A program made the position numbers and the translations under genes. DNA of 7,145 nucleotides from contig JAUWBX010000095.1 of the NCBI GenBank assembly GCA_030609625.1, forward strand, positions 1 through 7,145, read 5' to 3'. Below the pieces are notes generated by a model that was given only the letters and a program-made list of their open reading frames with translations, did no database searches and was not told the origin of the DNA. The stretch comes from Phycisphaerae bacterium (GTDB taxonomy: Bacteria > Planctomycetota > Phycisphaerae > Sedimentisphaerales > Anaerobacaceae). Shown one piece after another: positions 1 to 6,566 of this stretch (its first letter is position 1; every line of letters begins with the position of its first letter).

Positions 1-25
1 TTATCCCTTAGAATTGGAGACTATT

Positions 26-394
26 ATGAGAAATTCATTGCTTATTATCCTTGCCTTTATGGTCCTACCCTGGACGTGCGAAGGTAAAGAAAACGCAGCC
101 AACAGAAAGGATGCAAGAGCAGGAGTTGTTACAGCGCATTCCCGAGGTCTGCACGGATACATTGGCTACAGTGCGTCCCGGCCCGCCGGACCGTGCCAAC
201 TACGGGGCAGGACCATAGCGGGGGTCAGCGAGGAACTGCGTCATGTATGGCGCGCGGACGAGGCGATCCTGCGAAAGCGGATTGTTGTCCGGACCGTGAT
301 AAGGATGGCTCCAGTCGTCCATGCCGTCGGGGACGGGCTTGACCAGCTCTCGTCCCAAAAGGGACGCACGACCCTGAGGTCGCAGGACGCGTAA
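26..394 (+). CDS. Possible secreted protein start, probably broken
   Basis: An ATG at 26 is preceded by GGAG at 16-19, six bases upstream, and opens with a convincing export signal: MRNSLLIILAFMVLPW, a charged start followed by a hydrophobic core, then a polar stretch (KENAANRKDAR). After about residue 35 the protein looks random, and from about base 200 the frame lies antisense to a recognisable minus-strand gene, so the C-terminal two thirds are unlikely to be real. Another plus frame (111-216, starting MQEQELLQRIPEV) looks more protein-like over 110-200, so a frameshift near 90-110 is possible. I do not recognise the family. The start is plausible; the full frame is probably not a working gene. 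Confidence 0.3.
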   Translation: MRNSLLIILAFMVLPWTCEGKENAANRKDARAGVVTAHSRGLHGYIGYSASRPAGPCQLRGRTIAGVSEELRHVWRADEAILRKRIVVRTVIRMAPVVHAVGDGLDQLSSQKGRTTLRSQDA

Positions 395-787
395 CGCCTC
401 TGCTTCGGACAGCTTGCTTGCGCCGCCCACTGCAATGAGGGCGTCCGCCACGTTGTCTGCCAAGTGAAGATGGCTCAGGTCTCCCTGGTCGATTTGCAGA
501 CGGGTCGCATTAAGCCCTGCTGCTTCAGCCGTCCGGCGGGCACGAACAACGTCCTCGGAACTGGGTAGCTGCACATAGACCAACAAGTCGCTTTTGTGAG
601 CCATTTCTATTGCCAATTCACAACTCGTATCTCCGAGAACAACGCAGATTCCATCCTTGGCCTCCAGCTTTTTGAGTCCGCCAAAGGCGGACTCGGCCTT
701 CTCCCGGGCAATAGTCGATGGGACAACAGCCGCGCCTACAAGTAACACAAAACTCAACTTGATCACAACACACCATTTACATCTCAT
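200..787 (-). pseudogene. Truncated secreted methyltransferase-like/PQQ-propeller protein
   Basis: The start is well supported: AAGGAGG lies five bases upstream of the ATG. Residues 1-27 form a signal peptide (hydrophobic core about 11-22, cleavage probably after STIA), placing the product in the periplasm. Residues 44-147 look like a Rossmann methyltransferase-like domain, including VVLGDTSCELA at 49-59 and a late EALRVLRPQGRA at 130-141. Residues 154-170 (DGMDDWSHPYHGPDNN) match the linker that, in large planctomycete proteins, leads into a PQQ/BamB-type beta-propeller. The protein ends at residue 195, just after RYGPAP, where the first propeller strands should begin. Full-length relatives are normally several times longer, and no frame over 1-200 continues the fold. 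The glycine-rich SAM loop is degenerate (LGDTSCE rather than GxGxG), so methyl transfer is doubtful. Its own promoter sits just upstream. It is either a truncated pseudogene or cut by an assembly junction. Confidence 0.7.
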
Positions 788-883
788 AGGAACCTCCTTT
801 TACATCCTCTGCATCGTGTGGAGTCCAAAGAATTCATACACATCCTGAATCAATATGAACACATTCTACTACGCCCAGTTTTC

Positions 884-912
884 ACTATACCATTGATTTC
901 CTGCAGAATCAA
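884..912 (-). promoter_or_regulatory. Sigma70-like promoter of the truncated PQQ-type gene
   Basis: Read on the minus strand, TTGATT (912-907) and TATAGT (889-884) are separated by exactly 17 bases. The -10 matches the consensus at five of six positions and the -35 at four of six. The -35 overlaps the stop codon of the upstream dehydrogenase gene. It would start transcription near 877 and leave a leader of about 90 bases before the ATG at 787. This suggests the sixth gene is at least partly independent of the operon. Confidence 0.5.
893..912. promoter_or_regulatory. Inverted repeat in promoter spacer, possible operator
   Basis: TTGATT and AATCAA form perfect 6-base arms around an 8-base centre (CTGCAGGA on the minus strand). 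The site covers the -35 element and most of the spacer of the promoter at 884-912, where a bound repressor would block RNA polymerase. A third copy of the half-site is at 848-853, downstream of the predicted start point. No regulator is encoded in the window, so the protein that might bind is unknown. The arms are short and could occur by chance. Confidence 0.25.
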
Positions 913-2225
913 GTTGTAAGCCAGCAGTCTATGATTTCATCCGCGGCCCCGGGAAGAATGCCGAGGACCCAGGCGAGATCAATAATCGTGGGGCGCCTGC
1001 GAATTTCGTGCATGTGGAGGACAGCAGCAAGCAAACGCTTGTGGGAGCATCCAATATCCGCAAATGTGTGGGCGGCGCCGGCAGTTTTAAGGCAGTTCTT
1101 AATTTCGTGGGGAGAACGAACCTGGTCCTGGGCGGCAGCAAGAAAGACCCGCCAGGTTTTACCATCGGTAAGCTTTTCGCACATAGTTTTGAGCATGGGT
1201 TTCTTCTGTTCGTATTGTTGACGGACATTCTCGGCCAAGCTGCCCCAGAAGGTGCTATCGATGTCAGAGGGAAAAGGGTGGCAGATGGGGATTTCGGTCT
1301 GAAAGATGCGCTCATAGATGGCCGCGGAAAATATAGCGCCGAGGCCGACCTGTCGGCCATGAAGGTCGTGAGCAGCGCCATCAATGCCGGACATCATGTC
1401 CAGAGTATGGCTGAGGAGGTGCTCACCACCTGAAGCCGGCGCTGAGGTACCCACGATAGTCATGGCGATGCCGGAATACAATAGAGCATTGAAAAGGGCT
1501 TCTATCGCGGCAGGCTGACGACTCCTGATGTCCTCGGGCCGGTCAAAATAGTAAGTCTCCAGGTCGTTGATTATCTTGCTGCAGTAACGGCAGAAGTACT
1601 CGCCATGGAAGATGTGGTTGAGGAGCCAGTCGGCGGTGCTGAGGGGTTTGGCGATGGTATCGCCAAGACCGGCGGCAGTCAATTCAAAAGGGGCATTGAC
1701 GATTATCGAAGGGACAGCAAATACAGCCAGGGGAGGTTTGGCAGGGATTATGGTTTTAACACCTTTTATAGCTGGAGCGACATTGGCGGCGGTGAAGCCA
1801 TTCATTGTTGCGGCGGTCGCAATAACAGCGTAAGGCAGGTCATGTTCGAAGGCTGACCATTTAGTCAGGTCGTTGATGACGCCGCAACCGACTGCAAGGG
1901 CAATGTCGATAGGTGGCAACCGGCCATTGAGCCAGTCATGAGTGGTGTCATCGCAAACAGGACTGCCATGATTAGTATCAGGGACAATGATATGGTGTAC
2001 AGACCAGCCCGTTTGTTCGAGAACCTGCCTGGTACGCTCGCCGACGATGACCCAGGTCCGCTGGTCGGCCACTATGAGAACACGGCGTCCATCAACAAGG
2101 GATTCCAAAACCTTGGGTAAACGCTCCAGGGCATCCTCTGCATAGACAAGGCTTTTGATGGGAACTTTGTGGCTGCGTCCGCATTCGCAATTAAAGGTTG
2201 TATCGAGCAGTTCTTTGAGATTCAT
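909..2225 (-). CDS. sn-Glycerol-1-phosphate dehydrogenase-like enzyme (AraM/EgsA family)
   Basis: A 438-residue cytoplasmic enzyme of the iron-containing alcohol dehydrogenase superfamily, G1P dehydrogenase branch, which interconverts sn-glycerol 1-phosphate and dihydroxyacetone phosphate with NAD(P). A Rossmann half (about 25-175) holds the nucleotide loop GCGVIND (113-119), followed by TAATMNGFTAANVAP (137-151), typical of this branch. The helical half carries the expected metal ligands: D189 in GLGD, H269 in SGGEH and H289 in DLHG, with spacings (80 and 20 residues) close to those known for G1P dehydrogenases and glycerol dehydrogenase. The N-terminal CxCG..H (13-19) also fits bacterial members. 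It is somewhat longer than Bacillus AraM (about 394). It lies 62 bp after the symporter gene. No clear Shine-Dalgarno precedes the ATG, but no better start exists upstream of the conserved region. Family assignment is firm; the exact substrate is inferred, and another polyol phosphate is possible. Confidence 0.85.
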   Translation of the reverse strand: MNLKELLDTTFNCECGRSHKVPIKSLVYAEDALERLPKVLESLVDGRRVLIVADQRTWVIVGERTRQVLEQTGWSVHHIIVPDTNHGSPVCDDTTHDWLNGRLPPIDIALAVGCGVINDLTKWSAFEHDLPYAVIATAATMNGFTAANVAPAIKGVKTIIPAKPPLAVFAVPSIIVNAPFELTAAGLGDTIAKPLSTADWLLNHIFHGEYFCRYCSKIINDLETYYFDRPEDIRSRQPAAIEALFNALLYSGIAMTIVGTSAPASGGEHLLSHTLDMMSGIDGAAHDLHGRQVGLGAIFSAAIYERIFQTEIPICHPFPSDIDSTFWGSLAENVRQQYEQKKPMLKTMCEKLTDGKTWRVFLAAAQDQVRSPHEIKNCLKTAGAAHTFADIGCSHKRLLAAVLHMHEIRRRPTIIDLAWVLGILPGAADEIIDCWLTT

Positions 2226-2287
2226 TATTTCAGTGTTACTAAGTTGCAGGTTATAAGCTCGGTGTGCCGCATCGACCTATTCCAGCT

Positions 2288-4123
2288 TTACATAATTTTT
2301 TCGACCACTACTTGTTGACCTTCAGTAAAGTGTGCCGTGGCGGCGTCTTCCGGACTGATTAATATAAGTTCACTTTGGTCCGAGCCGGCGGGCGGGCCGG
2401 CTTTGACATGGACGGAGCGCAACCCTCCATACCACCAGCGGATATGACTGGCATAAAGCAGGTCACCTAATTCGGCAGCCATTTTGTCTAATGCCGGTTG
2501 AGAAACGATAACGACGTTTTTCCCTGCGAGGCTTTTATCAAGTTTGGTCTGGAGCCGCACTTTTCCACCGGGTTTTAGATTGGGTTGGCATCCTTTGAAC
2601 TTACGCATAGCATCAATTTGGGTCCCGGCAACGAGTCCTTTCAATTTAGCCTCTGGTTTCGGTTTGGTAAACCATGTTACAGAAACACCAAGAGTCCCTG
2701 CCGCTAACAAACCGAATAAAGCCCGCATGAACTTGTAGCTGTCCGGCCCCATTCCGAAGTCAAAAGGCCCCACCAGCGCATCCGGCCAGATGAAAGACAA
2801 ACCAATCAGGACAGCCCCACCGGCGATGGTTACAAAAGCAGCAGCAGGAGTGTACCGTTTCCAGATAATTCCCAGAAAGATAGCTGTCAGAACCGGCGGT
2901 GTAACGGCAGCCGTAAACATACTGTGCGCCCCATAAATGGTATCTTTCATAAATATAGGTACTAAAGCCAGGCCCAAACCGGCCGCGCACAGACTCGTTA
3001 TTCGCGCCACCCGCAGGTAATGTTTGTCGCTGCTTCCGGGCTTAACGTACGGTCTCCAAATGTCATTTACAAATATTGCACTTACAGCATTTACAAGCGT
3101 ATCGGCGGTACTCATCAATGCTGCTGTCAAAGCAGCGAGCACAAAGCCGAAAATCCCCGGGGAGCAAAGAAAATGGGCGGCTTTTACAAAAGAATCCGAG
3201 GCTTCAGTGGTCAGCTCGCCATTGTTAACCAGCGCCCTGGCAATCCATCCGCCGCAACTGGTGGCGATGGCAGCCAGCGGAGCCAGCACGAGGATCCAGC
3301 AGACCACCATCCGACGTGAATCTTTGACACTTTTGAGCGAGAGAAATCGCATGATAAAACCCTGGTGCATGAGCATGAGGGCTCCGGTATTGGCCAGCCC
3401 GTCCTGGACGTAGATACCGACAAAACTAAACTTAGGCGGTGCATTGAAATCCGAAAAAGCGTACTTATGTTCCTGCGGAAGCAGTGACCAGAATTCGCCA
3501 AAACCGCCGAAATGATAAATAGCGGCAGCGAACAGCCCCAGGCCCGCAATAAGCAATATTATTCCCTGGACAAGGTCGGTCATAATAACCGCCGTTTGTC
3601 CACCGATGTAAACATATAAGCCCACAGCTACTGCTGTTATTACCGCTCCGGTCATAACCTGCCAGCCTAACAGCATGTGCAGCGTCCTGCCCAATGTGAT
3701 GAGGTTGATACCGATATATCCAATAAGGTAGAGCAGGATAATAAACGTGGCGGCGATTCGTGTCTTTTTATCAAAACGAACTTCCAGATACTCTGGAATT
3801 GACTGAATTTTCATATAGTAAATAATTGGTATCCAGACCAGTACGAGGATTGGCATCCAGAACCAATCGTTGAGATAGGACTGCGTGCTGCAAATGCCAT
3901 GTTTAAATCCGACCGTGCTGTACTTTATGAAACTGTAACTTCCAACGACTGTGGCGACACATGAAAAAGAAATCAGCCACCATGAAAATCTCTGTCCTCC
4001 GAAAAAGAAGTCTTTGGTAGTGGTAGTATACCGGCCGAAATACAGGCCGAACCCAAGCACCGCAATGAAATAGCACAGCATAACTGCGTAGTCGAGATTT
4101 CCGCCGATAGCTTGAGCAATCAT
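2288..4123 (-). CDS. Sodium:solute symporter (SSS family) with C-terminal soluble domain
   Basis: A 611-residue inner-membrane Na+-coupled uptake carrier. About 13 hydrophobic helices cover residues 10-485. SSS hallmarks include the early FFFGGQRFSWW region (39-49), IPEYLEVRFDKKTR (109-122), GGQTAVIMTDLVQG (174-187), and the sodium-site helix ALTAALMSTADTLVNA (331-346), whose S338 and T339 correspond to the Na2-site serines of vSGLT. Residues about 515-611 form a soluble tail rich in beta-type sequence (KNVVIV, ELILIS, QQVVVEKIM), with RWWYGGLRS at 562-570. I chose the ATG at 4123 over an in-frame start at 4171: GGAGA lies upstream, and it overlaps the stop of the preceding small gene as ATGA, a translational-coupling arrangement. 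Substrate specificity cannot be read from the sequence. The context suggests a sugar, polyol or glycerol-derived product of the neighbouring exported enzymes. Confidence 0.9.
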   Translation of the reverse strand: MIAQAIGGNLDYAVMLCYFIAVLGFGLYFGRYTTTTKDFFFGGQRFSWWLISFSCVATVVGSYSFIKYSTVGFKHGICSTQSYLNDWFWMPILVLVWIPIIYYMKIQSIPEYLEVRFDKKTRIAATFIILLYLIGYIGINLITLGRTLHMLLGWQVMTGAVITAVAVGLYVYIGGQTAVIMTDLVQGIILLIAGLGLFAAAIYHFGGFGEFWSLLPQEHKYAFSDFNAPPKFSFVGIYVQDGLANTGALMLMHQGFIMRFLSLKSVKDSRRMVVCWILVLAPLAAIATSCGGWIARALVNNGELTTEASDSFVKAAHFLCSPGIFGFVLAALTAALMSTADTLVNAVSAIFVNDIWRPYVKPGSSDKHYLRVARITSLCAAGLGLALVPIFMKDTIYGAHSMFTAAVTPPVLTAIFLGIIWKRYTPAAAFVTIAGGAVLIGLSFIWPDALVGPFDFGMGPDSYKFMRALFGLLAAGTLGVSVTWFTKPKPEAKLKGLVAGTQIDAMRKFKGCQPNLKPGGKVRLQTKLDKSLAGKNVVIVSQPALDKMAAELGDLLYASHIRWWYGGLRSVHVKAGPPAGSDQSELILISPEDAATAHFTEGQQVVVEKIM

Positions 4124-4344
4124 AACGGTTCTCCGTTTGCCCAATAGGGTGCCAGAAATGTAAAGATACACACGATGGCCAGCATTAACAAGAAACCAGC
4201 AACGAGTATCACTACGAACCGGCGGTCTTCGGCGATTTTCAGGTTAAGGTATCCTCCGCGTAATCCACACCAAATTCCTATAATGCACAACAGTGCGCCA
4301 ACGCCGAACTGGCAGACAATCGGCCAAACTCGCAGCATATTCAC
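4120..4344 (-). CDS. Two-helix membrane miniprotein, putative symporter partner
   Basis: A 74-residue protein with two hydrophobic helices (about 9-28 and 43-65) joined by a charged turn (residues 29-42, including EDRR) and a short polar tail. The likely start is GTG at 4344, eight bases after AGGAGA (4358-4353). The in-frame ATG at 4338 is less well spaced. The stop TGA overlaps the symporter ATG as ATGA, so the two are probably translated together and made in matched amounts. Small two-helix proteins encoded directly before SSS carriers are known for other members (for example the YhdT partner of PanF and the DUF485 partner of ActP). I do not recognise this one as either, so the accessory-subunit role is inferred from position and topology. 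Confidence 0.7.
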   Translation of the reverse strand: MNMLRVWPIVCQFGVGALLCIIGIWCGLRGGYLNLKIAEDRRFVVILVAGFLLMLAIVCIFTFLAPYWANGEPL

Positions 4345-4369
4345 TTGCCGTTTCTCCTGTTCCTAAAAT

Positions 4370-4405
4370 CAGAAGTCAGAAATCAGTTCTGTTTTCTGTC
4401 TTCTG
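4370..4405. repeat. Imperfect inverted repeat over the GDPD stop codon
   Basis: CAGAAGTCAGAAATCAG (4370-4386) and CTGTTTTCTGTCTTCTG (4389-4405) pair at 15 of 17 positions around a 2-base centre. Each arm is itself built of a repeating CAGAA-type unit. It covers the last seven codons and the stop of the phosphodiesterase gene and most of the 38-bp gap to the next gene. In the minus-strand transcript it would form a long, AT-rich hairpin followed by only a weak ATTTTA, so it is a poor terminator. It more likely marks a small repeat insertion or a processing or attenuation hairpin. Confidence 0.6.
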
Positions 4406-5201
4406 TCCTCAACTGCTCACGAAGCCAGCCTGGACGATTGGTTGTTATTCCATCTACTCCAAGTTCTCCAAGTCGAATTGCTTCTTCTGGCTTGTCCACT
4501 GTCCATACATAGAGCTTTTGTCCCGAAGCTTTCACGGCATCCATAAAATCCTTCGTAACACCAGCATAATGAACATCAAGACCGTCGAGGCCTTTATTCT
4601 TGGCTATTTGAACAAGTTGCGGGTCGTGCGGAATCCATTCCTCGGTTTCTTTGTCTTTTTCAGTTCCCTTGAGCCAATATGTGGGGACATCGATAAGCTC
4701 CCTGGACAAAGCCACTGTTTCCAGGTCGAAGCCGATAATGACTATTTGAGACATTTTACCGCTCTGGATGATGAGTTTCCGGAGAATGGGCAAAACCTCT
4801 TTCTCGCATTTTATTTCAACATAGAGTTTCCGTCCAGGAGGTATTGTCTCGATAATATCGGCCAGAAAAGGGATTTGCTCTCCAGCATATTCTTCCGATT
4901 TGAAACGCCCCACATCAAGCTTGCGGAGCTCCTGAGAAGTAGCCTCTTTAATCTTAAGATCTATTTCACCTGTACGTTTTGTCGAGCTATCATGAATAAC
5001 AAGAATGCGATTATCCTTCGACAAGTGCACATCTATTTCTACATCAACTCCTTTTTCCCAACCAAGCATGACTGAAGCCATGGTGTTCTCCGGAGCCAGG
5101 TATGATGCCCCACGGTGCGCAATGATTTCGACAGACTTTGTACATCCTGATATACTGACAATGAATAAACAGAACAACCCGTGAACAATATAACGTTTCA
5201 T
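4383..5201 (-). CDS. Lipoprotein glycerophosphodiester phosphodiesterase
   Basis: A 272-residue GDPD-family enzyme that hydrolyses glycerophosphodiesters to a glycerol phosphate and an alcohol. It starts with a lipoprotein signal: hydrophobic core 8-16 and lipobox ISGC with C20 as the lipidated residue. Thr at +2 gives no inner-membrane retention signal, so it is probably anchored facing the periplasm or in the outer membrane. All family catalytic and metal motifs are visible: H29-R30-G31, E38-N39-T40, E55 and D57 in VEIDVHL, H70-D71, E129 and K131 in VEIK, and W233 near the end of the barrel, with GVDGITTNRP (248-257) closing it. The length is normal. Only three residues separate C20 from the first barrel strand, so the enzyme sits close to the membrane. 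It begins 18 bp after the oxidoreductase stop, with GAGGA about ten bases upstream. The final residues (TEDRKQN) are encoded by an inverted repeat. Enzyme class is secure; the natural substrate is unknown. Confidence 0.9.
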   Translation of the reverse strand: MKRYIVHGLFCLFIVSISGCTKSVEIIAHRGASYLAPENTMASVMLGWEKGVDVEIDVHLSKDNRILVIHDSSTKRTGEIDLKIKEATSQELRKLDVGRFKSEEYAGEQIPFLADIIETIPPGRKLYVEIKCEKEVLPILRKLIIQSGKMSQIVIIGFDLETVALSRELIDVPTYWLKGTEKDKETEEWIPHDPQLVQIAKNKGLDGLDVHYAGVTKDFMDAVKASGQKLYVWTVDKPEEAIRLGELGVDGITTNRPGWLREQLRTEDRKQN

Positions 5202-5219
5202 CTCTTATCTATCCTCGCT

Positions 5220-6566
5220 TTACCCGTTGAGGGTCCAGCCGGGGCGGTACTGGCGGCGCAGAAGCTCATTGGCCTCAGCGCTGTTGGTGACACGACCCGC
5301 GGCACCGTCGTAATCGAGCTTCTTGCCAACACGGTAGGCAACAAGACCCAGCAGCATCATCTCGATCGCCGTGCCACCGTAATCGAAATCGCAGGAGGTC
5401 TTGAGGTCACCCTTGCACGCATCGACCCATTCCCTCTGAAAGTGCCCCAGCGGCGGAATCACCTCATCCTTTGTCCGCCGCTTGTAATACGTCAGGTCGG
5501 CGTCGTTGCCGAACGGCAGCAGAATCCGCGAATCGAAATCACAGATAACGTAACCCTTGGTGCCCTTGAACATAGCACCGTGTCCGATCCTGTTCAGATC
5601 GACGTAACTCTTCGGTGATCTCGGCATCATGCCGCCCTGGTACCAGTGGACGCGGATAGGCCCGCGCCAATCGTTCGCGGGGATATCAAAAGAGGTGTGC
5701 AATTCGACGGGTGAGACTTCAGGATTGAACTTCTCGCCCTGGCCTTCTGCGGTCGTCGGAAGACCCGCGTCAATCGCATTCCACACCAGGTCGATGGTAT
5801 GACTGCCCATATCGCCGACCTGGCCGGTGCCGAAATCCCAGTACATATTCCACGAGAGGCAATTCATACCGGAACCGCCTTTGAAATAGTCGGGGTTGTA
5901 CGGGTGGAAGGGTACCGGCCCAATCCACAGGTCGTAGTGGAGGGTTTTTGGCGGCGTGCCTTTGGCGGGCGGGTAGCCGGGCCTGCGAAGCTGGCGATTG
6001 CCCCATGCATAGGCATCTGTTAATTCGCCAATCGCTCCGTCTTTGATTAGCTCGCGCACACGCTCGAAGTTTGGTTTGGCGTGACGCTGCGTGCCGACCT
6101 GCGTGGCCAGTTTATGTTTGTTCTTGAGGTAGTTTGCGCGGACGATGCGTGCTTCTTCAACGGTATTGCCCAGGGGCTTTTCGCAGAAGCAGTGCAGGCC
6201 GCGATTCAACGCCCAATTGGCTATGAAAGCGTGGGTGTGGTCCGTGGTGCAGCAAATCACGGCATCGAGGTCCTTTTGTTCGAGGCATTTACGCCAATCG
6301 ACGTATGTTTTGGCTTTTGGGAACTTCCTGGCGGCGTGGGCGATGTGGTTCTCGTCCACGTCGCACAGGGCTACGACGTTCTCCTTTGAGATCGCGCCGA
6401 AATGCGCATCGGCCCGGCCCCATGTACCAACCATGGCGACATTGAGCTTGTTGCTCGGTGCGTTGGCGCCGGAGAGTGTACCGCTGGGTAAAATGAGCAA
6501 TCCGATTCCTGTGGCCGCGGTGGATTTCAGGAACTGGCGTCGTTGAACGATGTTGGTCTCCATCAT
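5220..6566 (-). CDS. Tat-exported Gfo/Idh/MocA-family oxidoreductase
   Basis: A 448-residue NAD(P)-dependent sugar or polyol oxidoreductase. The N-terminus is a twin-arginine signal (QRRQFLKST, 8-16, then hydrophobic 18-27), so it is exported folded with its cofactor. The Rossmann domain spans about 41-160 and includes the family EKPL at 129-132, whose K130 is the usual catalytic lysine. The second domain contains GDMGSHTIDLVW (251-262), with H256 and D259 where the family places active-site residues. The nucleotide loop is odd: GTWGRA (47-52) replaces the usual GxGGRG. Length is typical for planctomycete members. AAGGAG (6576-6571) lies four bases before ATG 6566 and seven before an immediately following ATG at 6563, so 6563 may be the real start. 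It is the first gene of the apparent operon. Substrate is not predictable. Planctomycetes carry many such paralogues, often near sugar-utilisation genes. Confidence 0.9.
   Translation of the reverse strand: MMETNIVQRRQFLKSTAATGIGLLILPSGTLSGANAPSNKLNVAMVGTWGRADAHFGAISKENVVALCDVDENHIAHAARKFPKAKTYVDWRKCLEQKDLDAVICCTTDHTHAFIANWALNRGLHCFCEKPLGNTVEEARIVRANYLKNKHKLATQVGTQRHAKPNFERVRELIKDGAIGELTDAYAWGNRQLRRPGYPPAKGTPPKTLHYDLWIGPVPFHPYNPDYFKGGSGMNCLSWNMYWDFGTGQVGDMGSHTIDLVWNAIDAGLPTTAEGQGEKFNPEVSPVELHTSFDIPANDWRGPIRVHWYQGGMMPRSPKSYVDLNRIGHGAMFKGTKGYVICDFDSRILLPFGNDADLTYYKRRTKDEVIPPLGHFQREWVDACKGDLKTSCDFDYGGTAIEMMLLGLVAYRVGKKLDYDGAAGRVTNSAEANELLRRQYRPGWTLNG

Noticed and set aside
1008..1433. A 141-codon plus-strand open frame, plus others at 931-1221 and 1605-1856
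   Set aside because: All are antisense to the well-supported G1P dehydrogenase-like gene and show no domain or ribosome binding site.
4360..4405. Rho-independent terminator after the phosphodiesterase gene
   Set aside because: The hairpin is AT-rich and followed by only four T residues, and the next gene's ribosome binding site follows at once, so the operon probably continues.
4293..5075. A 260-codon plus-strand open frame
   Set aside because: It lies antisense to the phosphodiesterase gene, whose catalytic motifs are all intact; the plus product has no recognisable features.
5181..5618. A 145-codon plus-strand frame with overlapping frames at 5799-6546
   Set aside because: They are shadows of the Gfo/Idh gene; that gene has a Tat signal, the EKPL motif and a strong ribosome binding site.
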